From: Streptomyces sp. H39-S7
GTDB taxonomy: Bacteria > Actinomycetota > Actinomycetes > Streptomycetales > Streptomycetaceae
Length of the DNA: 64,000 bases
Assembly: GCF_027158205.1 (NCBI RefSeq)
Contig: NZ_JAPVLU010000010.1
Location: forward strand, 1-64,000
Reading direction: 5' to 3'
Shown here: one piece after another, positions 33,875 through 43,468 of the stretch
Layout of the letters: each line of letters begins with the position of its first letter
Numbering within the stretch: position 1 is the first letter of the stretch
Notes under the pieces: model-generated
Database searches by the model: none
Told to the model about the DNA's origin: nothing
Seen by the model: only the letters and a program-made list of their open reading frames with translations
Program-made: the position numbers and the translations under genes

Positions 33875-33912
33875 CGGGCGGCCGCCGGGCCCAACGGCCC
33901 CGAGGCCGCCCG
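33875..33912 (+). terminator. stem-loop after the orphan binding protein
   Basis: CGGGCGGCC (33875-33883) pairs perfectly with GGCCGCCCG (33904-33912) around a 20-base loop. It starts 28 bp after the stop codon. No U-tract follows, as is usual in Streptomyces. Confidence 0.6.
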
Positions 33913-34133
33913 ATACCGCCGCTGCCACGGGTCCTTCCGGTTGTCCCGCCGGTCCCACCGGCTCCGGAAGAAGCCCGTGGGACCGGTAATACCAGCGTTC
34001 AAACCTCTCCCGGGCGGCCGAGTCGCCCCGAGCCCCGTACCATGGGGTAAGGCCGCGGCTTGTCCTGCCCGGCGGGCGAGTGCGTCAACACGGAACGCGC
34101 AGCCATCCACGATCCCGGGAGAAGCGCCGCAGC

Positions 34134-35999
34134 ATGTCCACGCGCCACGATATTCGTAACGTCGCCATTGTCGCCCACGTCGACCACGGCAAGACGACCC
34201 TTGTCGACGCCATGCTCAAGCAGGCCGGCGCATTCGCTGCCCACCAGCACCTCGACGACCGCATGATGGACTCGAACGACCTGGAACGTGAGAAGGGCAT
34301 CACGATCCTGGCCAAGAACACCGCCGTGAAGTACCACCCCAAGGGTGGCGGCGACATCATCACGATCAACATCATCGACACCCCCGGCCACGCCGACTTC
34401 GGTGGTGAGGTCGAGCGAGGCCTGTCGATGGTGGACGCGGTCGTGCTCCTCGTGGACGCCTCCGAGGGCCCGCTGCCGCAGACCCGCTTCGTGCTGCGCA
34501 AGGCGCTGACGGCGAACCTGCCCGTCATCCTCTGCATCAACAAGACGGACCGCCCGGACTCCCGGATCGACGAGGTCATCAACGAGACCTACGACCTCTT
34601 CCTGGACCTGGACGCGACCGAGGAGCAGATCGAGTTCCCGATCGTCTACGCCTGTGCCCGTGACGGCGTCGCCTCGCTGACCAAGCCGGAGAACGGCACG
34701 GTCCCCGCGGACAGCGACTCGCTGGAGCCGTTCTTCTCCACCATCCTGTCGACGGTCCCCGCCCCCGAGTACACCGAGGGCGCGCCGCTCCAGGCGCACG
34801 TCACCAACCTGGACGCCGACAACTTCCTCGGCCGTATCGCGCTCCTCCGTGTCGAGGAGGGCGAGCTCCGCAAGGGCCAGCAGGTCGCGTGGATGAAGCG
34901 TGACGGTTCGGTCACCCAGGTCAAGATCACCGAGCTGCTGATGACCGAGGCGCTCACCCGCAAGCCGGTCGACATGGCGGGCCCCGGCGACATCTGCGCC
35001 GTGGCCGGTATCCCGGACATCACCATCGGCGAGACGCTGGCCGACCTGGAGAACCCGGTCGCGCTGCCGCTCATCACGGTCGACGAGCCGGCCATCTCCA
35101 TGACCATCGGTACCAACACCTCGCCGCTGGTCGGCAAGGGCGGCAAGGGCCACAAGGTCACCGCCCGCCAGGTGAAGGACCGGCTGGACAAGGAGCTGAT
35201 CGGTAACGTCTCGCTCCGCGTGCTGCCGACCGAGCGTCCCGACGCGTGGGAGGTCCAGGGCCGTGGCGAGCTGGCGCTGGCGATCCTCGTCGAGCAGATG
35301 CGCCGCGAGGGCTTCGAGCTGACCGTCGGCAAGCCGCAGGTCGTCACCAAGACGATCAACGGCAAGCTCCACGAGCCGGTCGAGCGCATGACGATCGACT
35401 GCCCCGAGGAATACCTCGGCGCGATCACGCAGCTGATGGCGACCCGCAAGGGCCGTATGGAGACCATGACGAACCACGGCTCCGGCTGGGTCCGCATGGA
35501 GTTCGTCGTTCCCGCGCGTGGCCTGATCGGCTTCCGTACGGAGTTCCTCACGGACACCCGCGGCACCGGCATCGCGCACAGCATCTTCGAGGGTCACGAG
35601 CCGTGGTTCGGCGACCTGCGCACCCGCAACAACGGTTCCCTGGTGGCGGACCGCGCCGGCGTCGTGACGCCGTTCGCGATGATCAACCTCCAGGAGCGCG
35701 GCGTGATCTTCGTCGAGGCGACCACCGAGGTGTACGAGGGCATGATCATCGGTGAGAACTCGCGCTCCGACGACATGGACGTGAACATCACCAAGGAGAA
35801 GAAGCTCACCAACATGCGCGCCGCCTCGGCGGACAACACGGAGAACGTGGTGCCGCCGCGCCGCCTCTCCCTGGAGCAGTCCCTCGAGTTCTGCCGCGAG
35901 GACGAGTGCATCGAGGTCACCCCTGAGACCGTGCGTATCCGCAAGGTCGTCCTGGACCAGAAGGAGCGCGGTCGCGCGTACTCCCGCGCCAAGCGCTGA
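34134..35999 (+). CDS. typA: translational GTPase TypA/BipA
   Basis: This 621-residue protein is a ribosome-associated GTPase of the EF-G-like family. G1 is AHVDHGKTT, G2 is in EREKGITI, G3 is DTPGHADFGGEVER and G4 is NKTDRPD, all at usual positions. The beta-barrel domain (about 205-300) and the C-terminal TypA-specific region follow, with GRGELALAILVEQMRREGFE, RMTIDCPEEYLG, RGLIGFRTEFLTDTRG, VGENSR-like IGENSRSDDMDVN and the closing RKVVLDQKERGR. It modulates ribosome function under stress and cold. The start ATG 34134 has GGGAGAAG about 12 bases upstream. The gene is a useful synteny marker. Confidence 0.97.
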   Translation: MSTRHDIRNVAIVAHVDHGKTTLVDAMLKQAGAFAAHQHLDDRMMDSNDLEREKGITILAKNTAVKYHPKGGGDIITINIIDTPGHADFGGEVERGLSMVDAVVLLVDASEGPLPQTRFVLRKALTANLPVILCINKTDRPDSRIDEVINETYDLFLDLDATEEQIEFPIVYACARDGVASLTKPENGTVPADSDSLEPFFSTILSTVPAPEYTEGAPLQAHVTNLDADNFLGRIALLRVEEGELRKGQQVAWMKRDGSVTQVKITELLMTEALTRKPVDMAGPGDICAVAGIPDITIGETLADLENPVALPLITVDEPAISMTIGTNTSPLVGKGGKGHKVTARQVKDRLDKELIGNVSLRVLPTERPDAWEVQGRGELALAILVEQMRREGFELTVGKPQVVTKTINGKLHEPVERMTIDCPEEYLGAITQLMATRKGRMETMTNHGSGWVRMEFVVPARGLIGFRTEFLTDTRGTGIAHSIFEGHEPWFGDLRTRNNGSLVADRAGVVTPFAMINLQERGVIFVEATTEVYEGMIIGENSRSDDMDVNITKEKKLTNMRAASADNTENVVPPRRLSLEQSLEFCREDECIEVTPETVRIRKVVLDQKERGRAYSRAKR

Positions 36000-36033
36000 C
36001 GCCTTCCGCTCGGATCACCGGGTGAAGGGTGCG

Positions 36034-36068
36034 GAGGGGGTCCGGGGACGTTGTCCCCGGGCCCCCTC
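36034..36068 (+). terminator. strong rho-independent-like stem-loop after typA
   Basis: GAGGGGGTCCGGGGAC (36034-36049) pairs with GTCCCCGGGCCCCCTC (36053-36068) around a GTT loop. The stem is 16 bp with a single G-U wobble. A second short hairpin, GGGGC-GCG-GCCCC, follows at 36077-36089. The rest of the 300-bp gap to 36301 is G/C-rich and holds no gene I can support. Confidence 0.85.
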
Positions 36069-36300
36069 GGCGTTTCGGGGCGCGGCCCCTGGCCCCCTCG
36101 GGCCTTCCCGGGCGCTGAGCGGGTCCGCCTGGCCTGTCCGGGGCCCTGGGGCGTCCGGGGGCCCGGCTGCCGTCCGTGGTGCGGGTGGGACACGTCCAGG
36201 CCGCTGAGCGGACACCGGGCGGTCGCCGGGACGTCACGGGGACGCCGCTGAGGCATCCCCTGAGGACGGGGCCCGGAGAGCAAGCCCCCGAAGCCCCTTC

Positions 36301-36753
36301 TCAGCTCCCCTCGGCGGGAGCGGCCGCATTTCCTGGGACGATCCAGGCCGGCGGCTGCAGCACCGGCGTCTTCCAGTAGATGTCGAGGCGGGCGATGAGC
36401 CCGTCCTCGCCGAGTTCCATGACGTTGGCGAACGACATCACGTTCCGCTCGTCCGCCGCCGTCGGCTGGATCGTCTCGACGGCCTCGTTCAGCGCCCGCC
36501 GTCCGTCGGCGCTGAGGAACGTCCGGCGCGACTCCAGCCGGTGGAAGGCCATCCGCTCCGTGACCCGCGAGACGAACGCCACATACGCCTCCCGGCCGCG
36601 GACGGTGTCGTCCTCGTCGCCCCGCATCCCGACACGTACGAAGTCCTCCGCCAGGGTGGAGGCGACCAGCCCCCAGTCGTGCGTATCGACTCCCCGCCAG
36701 AACGACTCCACCGTCTCCTCGCGCCGAGCGTGTTTCGCCTCATAGTGGGGCAC
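36301..36753 (-). CDS. NTF2/SnoaL-like protein
   Basis: This 150-residue protein has the cone-shaped NTF2-like fold pattern. The N-terminal helix is VESFWRGVDTHDWGLVASTL, followed by AEDFVRVG and GREAYVAFVSRV. Beta strands RRTFLSADGRRALNEAVETI and VMSFANVMELGEDGLIARLDIYW close the fold. Such proteins are either small enzymes or ligand-binding proteins; no catalytic set can be assigned. GTG 36753 has AAGGGA about seven bases upstream. It is a single gene, with a TetR-type palindrome 31 bp upstream of its start, and converges on typA. Confidence 0.82.
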   Translation of the reverse strand: MPHYEAKHARREETVESFWRGVDTHDWGLVASTLAEDFVRVGMRGDEDDTVRGREAYVAFVSRVTERMAFHRLESRRTFLSADGRRALNEAVETIQPTAADERNVMSFANVMELGEDGLIARLDIYWKTPVLQPPAWIVPGNAAAPAEGS

Positions 36754-36783
36754 TGGGGATCCCTTCCCGCGGTCGGCCACAAC

Positions 36784-36794
36784 CTGACGGTCAG
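36784..36794. promoter_or_regulatory. TetR-type palindrome upstream of the NTF2-like gene
   Basis: CTGAC-G-GTCAG is a perfect 5-bp-arm palindrome, extended by another TCAG directly after it. The motif resembles TetR-family operators. No TetR gene is in the window. Confidence 0.45.
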
Positions 36795-36983
36795 TCAGAT
36801 TAGCCGCCCGTCCTTCAAGAGGCGATGGGTGCGACCAGTTCGACCTCGGGTCCCCGGCCGACGGGTCGATGAGGCATGTTCCCGCAGGGGAACGGGCCCG
36901 GCCGTATCGGGGACGTGCGGAGGTGACCCGCGTAGACTCGCAGTGGCTTTTTCGAGCCGGTCGCAACCGATTTCATCGGGCCC

Positions 36984-37002
36984 GCGTCCGCATAGCGGAC
37001 GC
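36984..37002. repeat. 8-bp hairpin in the opp1 upstream region
   Basis: GCGTCCGC (36984-36991) and GCGGACGC (36995-37002) flank ATA. It lies in the 544-bp gap 36754-37297 between the NTF2-like gene and the first opp operon. Apart from this hairpin and the TetR-type palindrome, I see no gene in that gap. The region from 37020 to 37297 is moderately A/T-rich and probably holds the opp1 promoter and a long leader. Confidence 0.55.
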
Positions 37003-37297
37003 GATTCGCCGGATGTTGCGTTAACAGTCCGTTTCGCGGGTGTCTGTCTACGTTCCAAATGTCCGAATTGTGGGCCATGTTCGTGCCTGATGTGATCAAA
37101 GCGAGACCATTTGGGTGTGGTTACGCGCCTAAACGTGCCCGATAGTGGGACGCAGTTCAGCTCGGGTCAATGGGTCCAAGCGCTTATGGGGAGCGCCGAC
37201 TCACGAGCAACAGGGGGCCGGTTTCGCTGTCAGGGGTGTCAGCGGATGGTCGGCCTTCTTTTCACGTAATGACAGTGAACTCATGAGGAGGAAACCC

Positions 37298-38932
37298 ATG
37301 CGTGGTGCTACGCGCGCCAAGTGGGTCGCGGGAGCGGCAATCATCGCCCTGGCTGCGACTGCCTGTGGCGGGAACGACGACAAGGGCAGCAGCAGTGACG
37401 CCAAGGGTGCTGTCGACGCCAACGGGATCTTCTCCGTTGAGCTCGGTGAGCCGGAGAACACCCTGGTTCCGTCGAACACCCAGGAGTCGAACGGCTCGCT
37501 CGTCCTGGACACCGTCTTCTCCCAGCTCGTCTCCTACGACGCGCAGGGCAAGCTGACGATGGTCAACGCCGAGTCGCTGACCAGCCCGGACAGCAAGCTC
37601 TGGACTGTCAAGCTCAAGAAGGACTGGAAGTTCCACGACGGGACCCCGGTCACGGCCAACTCCTACGTCAAGGCGTGGAACTGGGCCGCGAACATCAACA
37701 ACGCGCAGCAGAACGCGTCGTGGTTCGAGAACATCAAGGGCTACGCGGACGTGCACCCGGAGAAGGAGGGCGCCAAGCCCACCGCCGAGGCCATGTCCGG
37801 CCTGAAGGTCATCGACGACTACAGCTTCACCATCGAGCTGGGCGCGCAGCTGCCGTACTTCGGGTACAAGCTCGGCTACACGGCCTACTCGCCGCAGCCT
37901 GAGTCGTTCTTCAAGGACCCGAAGGCCGCGGGCGAGCGCCCGATCGGCAACGGTCCCTACAAGTTCGCCAGCTGGGACCACAAGAAGCAGATCAAGGTCG
38001 TGCGCTACGACGGCTACACCGGCCCGAACAAGGCGAAGAACGGCGGTGTGGTCTTCAAGAACTACACCACCCTCGACGTCGCCTACTCGGACCTGAAGGC
38101 CGGCAACGTCGACGTGCTGCGTCAGATCGGTGCGAAGGACCTGCCGGTCTACCGTCAGGACCTCGGCAAGCGCGCCGTGGACCAGGCGTACTCCGCCATC
38201 CAGTCGATCGCCTTCGCGTTCTACACGGACCAGTGGAAGACCCCCAACGCCAAGGTCCAGCAGGGCCTTTCGATGGCGATCGACCGCGACACCATCACCA
38301 AGACGGTCCTCAACGGCACCCGTGAGCCCGCCACCGGCTGGGTCGCCAAGGGCGTCCTCGGCTACCAGCCGAACGCCGCCGGCGATGTCACCAAGTTCGA
38401 CGCCGCGCAGGCCAAGAAGCTCATCACCGAGGGTGGTGGCGTCCCCGGTAACAAGATCTCGATCCAGTACAACGCGGACGGCGGCCACAAGGAGTGGGTC
38501 GACGCTGTCTGCAACAGCATCACCCAGGCCACCGGTGTGGCGTGTGTCGGCGACGGCAAGGCCGACTTCCAGGCCGACCTCCAGGCCCGCAAGGGCAAGC
38601 AGGTCAAGTCGCTGTACCGCTCCGGCTGGGTGCTCGACTACCCGGTGAACGCCAACTTCGTCAGCGACCTGTTCCGTACGGGCGCGGGCGGCAACCAGGG
38701 CGGCTTCTCCAACAAGGAGCTGGACGCGAAGATCGCCACGGCGGACTCCGCGGCCTCCCTGGACCAGTCGGTCACGCAGTACCAGGCCATCGAGAAGGAC
38801 CTGGTCAACTACATGCCGTCCATCCCGCTCTGGTACTACAAGGTCAACGCTGGCTACTCGGAGAAGGTTTCCGACGTCAAGTACAACCAGAAGGGCGACC
38901 CCATTCTGGCGGACGTCCAGGTCAAGAAGTAA
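37298..38932 (+). CDS. oligopeptide-binding lipoprotein of opp operon 1
   Basis: The 544-residue extracytoplasmic binding protein has a signal peptide (MRGATRAKWVAGAAIIALAA) with lipobox AATAC at about residue 23. The mature protein is SBP_bac_5 type, with FSVELGEPENTLVPSNTQES, FHDGTPVTANSYVKAWNW, GERPIGNGPYKF and a C-terminal YMPSIPLWYYKVNAGYSEKV. It should bind peptides. The ATG follows AGGAGGAAACCC, a very strong ribosome-binding site. The leader CATGAGGAGG and first residues MRGATR are shared with the second opp operon, so the two are paralogues. Two stem-loops separate this gene from its permeases. Whether this is the BldK system is not settled here. Confidence 0.93.
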   Translation: MRGATRAKWVAGAAIIALAATACGGNDDKGSSSDAKGAVDANGIFSVELGEPENTLVPSNTQESNGSLVLDTVFSQLVSYDAQGKLTMVNAESLTSPDSKLWTVKLKKDWKFHDGTPVTANSYVKAWNWAANINNAQQNASWFENIKGYADVHPEKEGAKPTAEAMSGLKVIDDYSFTIELGAQLPYFGYKLGYTAYSPQPESFFKDPKAAGERPIGNGPYKFASWDHKKQIKVVRYDGYTGPNKAKNGGVVFKNYTTLDVAYSDLKAGNVDVLRQIGAKDLPVYRQDLGKRAVDQAYSAIQSIAFAFYTDQWKTPNAKVQQGLSMAIDRDTITKTVLNGTREPATGWVAKGVLGYQPNAAGDVTKFDAAQAKKLITEGGGVPGNKISIQYNADGGHKEWVDAVCNSITQATGVACVGDGKADFQADLQARKGKQVKSLYRSGWVLDYPVNANFVSDLFRTGAGGNQGGFSNKELDAKIATADSAASLDQSVTQYQAIEKDLVNYMPSIPLWYYKVNAGYSEKVSDVKYNQKGDPILADVQVKK

Positions 38933-38959
38933 TCACCGAAGCGTAGTCCGCGCGGTGGT

Positions 38960-38988
38960 GCGGAGCCGGGGCTGAGACCCGGCTCCGC
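38960..38988 (+). terminator. stem-loop after opp1 binding-protein gene
   Basis: GCGGAGCCGGG (38960-38970) pairs perfectly with CCCGGCTCCGC (38978-38988) around a 7-base loop. It begins 27 bp after the stop. It probably acts as a partial terminator or mRNA stabiliser that raises binding-protein levels relative to the permeases. Confidence 0.75.
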
Positions 38989-39014
38989 CCCCGCCGTACG
39001 CCGGGGCCGGGGGA

Positions 39015-39060
39015 CCCTTCACCGCATGCGAGTCCGCGAGGACGCGTGTGCGGTGAAGGG
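39015..39060 (+). promoter_or_regulatory. second stem-loop before opp1 permease
   Basis: CCCTTCACCGCA (39015-39026) pairs perfectly with TGCGGTGAAGGG (39049-39060), a 12-bp stem with a 22-base loop. It ends 34 bp before the permease start. Confidence 0.65.
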
Positions 39061-39094
39061 CCCTGTGGCTGCCTGCCACTTCTATGGAGGCATG

Positions 39095-40009
39095 ATGGGG
39101 CGCTATGTCGCACGACGACTGCTCCAGATGATCCCGGTCTTCCTCGGGACAACCCTGCTGATCTTCCTCATGGTCTACTCGCTGCCCGGCGACCCCGTGG
39201 CGGCGCTGTTCGGCGACAAGGCCGCCGATCCCGCGACCGTAGCGAAGATCAAACACGATCTCGGTCTGGATCAGCCGATCTGGAGGCAGTACTGGGATTA
39301 CATGTCCGGCATCGTGATGCACTTCGACTTCGGTAGCCAGATACGCAACGGCCGCCCGGTCACGGACATCCTGGGGGACGCGTTCCCCGTCACGCTGCGA
39401 CTGTCCGCGATGGCTTTCGTCTTCGAGATCGTCGCCGGCATCGGCCTCGGCATCGTCGCCGGCCTGCGCGCCGGCCGCCTCGCGGACAACGTCATCCTGA
39501 TCTTCACCCTGCTCATCATCTCGATGCCGGTCTTCGTCCTCGGATACCTGTTCATGCAGGGATTCGGCGTCGGCGCGGTCAGCCTCGACGAGACGTGGGG
39601 CGAACTGGTCGGTCCGGCGGTCGTCCTCGGGTCGCTCTCCTTGGCATACGTCACCCGGCTCACCAGAACCTCCATGGTGGAGAACCTGCATGCCGACTAC
39701 ATGCGTACGGCCATCGCCAAGGGTCTGCCCAAGCGGCGGATCGTCGGCGTTCACCTCATGCGCAACTCGATGATCCCCGTCGTCACCTTCCTCGGCACCG
39801 ACCTCGGTGCGCTGATCGGCGGCGCGGTCGTCACCGAGAGCATCTTCAACATCCACGGCGTCGGCGGGACCATCTACGACTCGATCGTTCGGCGCGAGGG
39901 CACCACCCTCGTCGGCCTGGTCACGATCCTCGTGATCGTCTACCTCGTCATGGCCCTGCTCGTCGACCTGCTGTACGCGGTCCTGGACCCGAGGATCCGT
40001 TATGCCTGA
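39095..40009 (+). CDS. oligopeptide ABC permease, OppB type (operon 1)
   Basis: The 304-residue protein has six membrane helices and begins MGRYVARRLLQMIPVFLGTT, the standard OppB/DppB N-terminus. The family's periplasmic loop (DPATVAKIKHDLGLDQPIWR) and the cytoplasmic EAA loop (YMRTAIAKGLPKRRIVGVHL) are present. GGAGG at 39086-39090 places ATG 39095 at a better distance than ATG 39092. It overlaps the next permease by eight bases, indicating coupling. Confidence 0.93.
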   Translation: MGRYVARRLLQMIPVFLGTTLLIFLMVYSLPGDPVAALFGDKAADPATVAKIKHDLGLDQPIWRQYWDYMSGIVMHFDFGSQIRNGRPVTDILGDAFPVTLRLSAMAFVFEIVAGIGLGIVAGLRAGRLADNVILIFTLLIISMPVFVLGYLFMQGFGVGAVSLDETWGELVGPAVVLGSLSLAYVTRLTRTSMVENLHADYMRTAIAKGLPKRRIVGVHLMRNSMIPVVTFLGTDLGALIGGAVVTESIFNIHGVGGTIYDSIVRREGTTLVGLVTILVIVYLVMALLVDLLYAVLDPRIRYA

Positions 40010-40949
40010 AATAACCAAGACCGCGCCGGAGACCGAGATGGCCGCCGCCGCTTCCGCCGCCGAGGTCCTCGCCAAGCCCGCGAAGTCCCGCAGTCTCTGG
40101 GGCGACGCCTGGGCCGACCTGCGCCGCAACCCGTACTTCATCGTGTCGTCACTGATGATCCTGGTGCTGCTGATCATCAGTGCCTTCCCGACCTGGTTCA
40201 CCGGTGCTTCGCCCACCACCGGCGATCTGGTCCACCACTACCTGGGCAAGCCGGAGCTGAGCAAGGTCGGGTCGCCCGACTGGCTCGGCTACGACGTCCA
40301 GGGCCGCAGTGTGTACTCCCGGCTGATCCACGGAACCCGAGCCTCGATCGTCGTCGGCATCTCGGTGACGCTGCTGTCGACCCTGGTCGGCGGATTGATC
40401 GGGATGTTTGCCGGCTACTTCGGCGGCTGGATCGACGCGCTGCTCTCCGGCTTCGTGACCAACGTGTTCCTGGGCATACCGTTCCTGCTCGGCGCGATGG
40501 TGGTGCTCCAGTCCTTCCCCACCCGCTCGGTGTGGGTGGTGTCGCTGGCGCTGGCCTTCCTCGGCTGGACCCAGACCGCCCGTGTCATGCGCGGAGCGGT
40601 GATCACGGTGAAGCAGGCGGACTACGTGCACGCCGCCAAGGCTCTTGGCGCGTCCACCACGCGGATCCTGTTCCGGCACATCCTGCCGAACGCGATGGCC
40701 CCGGTGATCGTGGTTTCCACCATCTCGCTGGGTGTCTTCATCTCGGCCGAGGCGACCCTGTCCTACCTGGGCCTCGGGCTCTCATCGCCGGCCGTCTCGT
40801 GGGGTGTCGACATTTCCGGCGGCGTCGCCCAGATCCGTACGGCGCAGCACATCATGCTGTACCCGTCGATCATGCTGAGCCTCACCGTTCTGGCGTTCAT
40901 CATGCTCGGCGAAGCCGTCCGCAACGCCCTCGACCCGAAGATGCGCTGA
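40002..40949 (+). CDS. oligopeptide ABC permease, OppC type (operon 1)
   Basis: The 315-residue protein has a charged N-terminal extension of about 40 residues, ending SLWGDAWADLRRNPYFIVSS. This leads into six helices. LGYDVQGRSVYSRLIHGTRASIVVG and the EAA loop DYVHAAKALGASTTRILFRH are OppC/DppC hallmarks. The C-terminus FIMLGEAVRNALDPKMR is typical. It pairs with the OppB-type permease to form the channel. It starts inside the end of the upstream gene and is followed 14 bp later by an ATPase gene. Confidence 0.93.
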   Translation: MPEITKTAPETEMAAAASAAEVLAKPAKSRSLWGDAWADLRRNPYFIVSSLMILVLLIISAFPTWFTGASPTTGDLVHHYLGKPELSKVGSPDWLGYDVQGRSVYSRLIHGTRASIVVGISVTLLSTLVGGLIGMFAGYFGGWIDALLSGFVTNVFLGIPFLLGAMVVLQSFPTRSVWVVSLALAFLGWTQTARVMRGAVITVKQADYVHAAKALGASTTRILFRHILPNAMAPVIVVSTISLGVFISAEATLSYLGLGLSSPAVSWGVDISGGVAQIRTAQHIMLYPSIMLSLTVLAFIMLGEAVRNALDPKMR

Positions 40950-40963
40950 GGAGGGCATTCGAC

Positions 40964-42022
40964 GTGAGCATCATTGACAACACCGCGACCATCCCGGCGC
41001 CGCGCGGCGACGAGGTCCACCGGGGCCCCCTGCTCGAAGTGCGCGACCTGCACGTGGAGTTCCACACCCGCGACGGTGTGGCCAAGGCGGTCAACGGGGT
41101 CAACTACTCGGTCACGGCCGGCGAGACCCTCGCCGTACTGGGCGAGTCCGGCTCGGGCAAGTCCGTGACCGCGCAGGCGATCATGGGCATTCTCGACATG
41201 CCGCCGGGGAGGATCCCGCAGGGCGAGATCCTTTTCCGCGGCCAGGACATGCTGAAGATGTCCTCCGAGGAGCGCCGCAAGATCCGTGGCCAGAAGATCG
41301 CGATGATCTTCCAGGACGCACTCTCCTCGCTCAACCCCGTGCTCAGCGTCGGCTACCAGCTCGGCGAGATGTTCCGGGTGCACCAGGGCCTCTCCAAGAA
41401 GGCGGCCAAGGTCAAGTCCATCGAGCTGATGGACAAGGTCAAGATCCCGGCCGCCTCGGCCCGGGTCGACGACTACCCGCACCAGTTCTCCGGCGGTATG
41501 CGCCAGCGCATCATGATCGCCATGGCGCTGGCCCTGGAGCCCGACCTGATCATCGCGGACGAGCCCACCACGGCGCTCGACGTGACGGTTCAGGCCCAGG
41601 TCATGGACCTGCTCGCGGAGCTGCAGCGCGAGTACAACATGGGCCTGATCCTGATCACCCACGACCTCGGCGTGGTCGCCGACGTCGCGGACAAGATCGC
41701 GGTCATGTACGCCGGCCGGATCGTCGAGGAGGCGCCGGTCCACGAGATCTACAAGCGGCCCGCGCACCCGTACACCAAGGGTCTCCTGGAGTCGATCCCG
41801 CGCCTCGATCAGAAGGGCAAGGAGCTCTTCGCGATCAAGGGGCTGCCGCCGAACATCCTCAAGGTGCCGTCGGGCTGTGCGTTCAATCCGCGATGCACCA
41901 TGGCACAGGACATCTGCCGCACCGACATCCCGGTGCTGCACCAGGTGACCGAGCGGGACGGCGCCGACCTGGTCGGCCGCGGCAGCGCCTGCCACTTCTG
42001 GGAGGAGACGATCCATGGCTGA
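40964..42022 (+). CDS. oligopeptide ABC ATPase, OppD type (operon 1)
   Basis: The 352-residue ATPase has Walker A GESGSGKS, signature FSGGMRQR and Walker [13 protein letters not shown], followed by the switch histidine in LITHDLG. The C-terminal oligopeptide-transporter extension contains CAFNPRC, C-R-T-D and SACHFW. These cysteines fit the [4Fe-4S]-type site reported in some OppD/DppD proteins. GTG 40964 follows GAGGAGGG. It overlaps the next ATPase gene by eight bases. Confidence 0.94.
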   Translation: MSIIDNTATIPAPRGDEVHRGPLLEVRDLHVEFHTRDGVAKAVNGVNYSVTAGETLAVLGESGSGKSVTAQAIMGILDMPPGRIPQGEILFRGQDMLKMSSEERRKIRGQKIAMIFQDALSSLNPVLSVGYQLGEMFRVHQGLSKKAAKVKSIELMDKVKIPAASARVDDYPHQFSGGMRQRIMIAMALALEPDLIIADEPTTALDVTVQAQVMDLLAELQREYNMGLILITHDLGVVADVADKIAVMYAGRIVEEAPVHEIYKRPAHPYTKGLLESIPRLDQKGKELFAIKGLPPNILKVPSGCAFNPRCTMAQDICRTDIPVLHQVTERDGADLVGRGSACHFWEETIHG

Positions 42023-43169
42023 GTTCAACAAGAAGGCGGACGACGCCGTGGACGCGACCCCGAATGTCACCGAAGTGGTGCACCAGGACTCCTCGACGAC
42101 CGGCGAGCTCGAGGCGATCATCGACGCTCCGGTCGACCGCGGCGAGCCGATCCTGCAGGTGCGCAACCTGGTCAAGCACTACCCGCTGACCACCGGCGTC
42201 GTCATCAAGAGGCACGTGGGCGCGGTCAAGGCGGTCGACGGGATCTCCTTCGACCTGTACCAGGGCGAGACGCTCGGCATCGTCGGCGAGTCCGGCTGCG
42301 GCAAGTCGACCGTCGCCAAGCTCCTGATGACGCTGGAACAGGCGACCTCCGGCGAGGTCTTCTTCAAGGGCCAGGACATCACCAAGCTGTCGGGGCGCGC
42401 GCTGAAGGCGGTGCGCCGCAACATCCAGATGGTGTTCCAGGACCCGTACACGTCGCTGAACCCGCGCATGACGGTCGGCGACATCATCGGTGAGCCGTAC
42501 GAGATCCACCCCGAGGTGGCTCCCAAGGGTGATCGACGCAAGAAGGTCCAGGACCTCCTGGATGTCGTGGGCCTCAACCCCGAGTACATCCACCGGTACC
42601 CGCACCAGTTCTCCGGCGGTCAGCGCCAGCGCATCGGCATCGCTCGCGGCCTGGCGCTCAATCCTGAGATCATCATCTGCGACGAGCCGGTCTCCGCCCT
42701 GGACGTGTCCGTCCAGGCGCAGGTCATCAACCTGATGGAGAAGCTGCAGGACGAGTTCAACCTGTCCTACATCTTCATCGCCCACGACCTCTCGATCGTG
42801 CGGCACATCTCCGACCGCGTCGGTGTCATGTACCTCGGCAAGATGGCCGAGATCGGCAGCGACGAGGAGATCTACGAGTACCCGACCCACCCGTACACCC
42901 AGGCGCTGCTCTCGGCCGTCCCGGTCCCGGACCCCGAGGCCCGCGCCCACCGCGAGCGCATCATTCTGACCGGCGACGTCCCGTCGCCGGCCAACCCGCC
43001 CTCCGGCTGCCGTTTCCGTACCCGCTGCTGGAAGGCCGAGGAGAAGTGCTCCACGGACGTCCCGCTGCTGGCGATCCCGGAGCGCTTCCGCGGTCATGAG
43101 ACTCCGGCAGCCCATGAGTCGGCGTGCCACTTCGCCGAGGTCAAGGACGTGGTGGGCGCCGCGTCGTAG
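42015..43169 (+). CDS. oligopeptide ABC ATPase, OppF type (operon 1)
   Basis: The 384-residue ATPase has Walker A GESGCGKS, signature FSGGQRQR, Walker [13 protein letters not shown] and switch IAHDLS. An unusually long acidic N-terminus of about 45 residues precedes LQVRNLVKHYPLT. The C-terminal [20 protein letters not shown] and ESACHF supply the family's cysteines. It is the last gene of the operon, followed by a strong terminator. Confidence 0.94.
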   Translation: MAEFNKKADDAVDATPNVTEVVHQDSSTTGELEAIIDAPVDRGEPILQVRNLVKHYPLTTGVVIKRHVGAVKAVDGISFDLYQGETLGIVGESGCGKSTVAKLLMTLEQATSGEVFFKGQDITKLSGRALKAVRRNIQMVFQDPYTSLNPRMTVGDIIGEPYEIHPEVAPKGDRRKKVQDLLDVVGLNPEYIHRYPHQFSGGQRQRIGIARGLALNPEIIICDEPVSALDVSVQAQVINLMEKLQDEFNLSYIFIAHDLSIVRHISDRVGVMYLGKMAEIGSDEEIYEYPTHPYTQALLSAVPVPDPEARAHRERIILTGDVPSPANPPSGCRFRTRCWKAEEKCSTDVPLLAIPERFRGHETPAAHESACHFAEVKDVVGAAS

Positions 43170-43213
43170 CGGGCGTCCCCAGCGCAGCAGCCATCACCCG
43201 CCCGGCGGGCAGC

Positions 43214-43254
43214 GGAAGGCGGTACCTCCCATCCACACGGAGGTGCCGCCTTCC
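43214..43254 (+). terminator. terminator of opp operon 1
   Basis: GGAAGGCGGTACCTCC (43214-43229) pairs with GGAGGTGCCGCCTTCC (43239-43254), a 16-bp stem with one G-U wobble and a 9-base loop. It is 45 bp after the last stop codon. Confidence 0.85.
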
Positions 43255-43468
43255 GGTCCGTCCCGCTACCCGCTCGGGGCCGACCGCATCCACATCGCCG
43301 GCCGCCTCCGGGAAGGGCCACGATCCGCGCGAGCCCTGCCGAGCCAGGCCGCGGCCCGTGCACGGTCAGCCGCCCGATACAGCGCAACCGACGCCCTCTC
43401 AGCGGCCAGTACGGCCCGCACGCCGCTCAGGCCCGGGCGGACGCCCGCAGGCCCCGCCCCGAGCCCGG

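Noticed and set aside
36022..36251. Short frames in the typA downstream region
   Set aside because: The stretch is dominated by terminator stems and the frames follow its G/C repeats.
37298..43169. Assignment of opp operon 1 as bldKABCDE
   Set aside because: The position next to typA fits my memory of the locus, but the gene order (binding protein first, then two permeases) does not match the reported bldK order, so no symbol was given.
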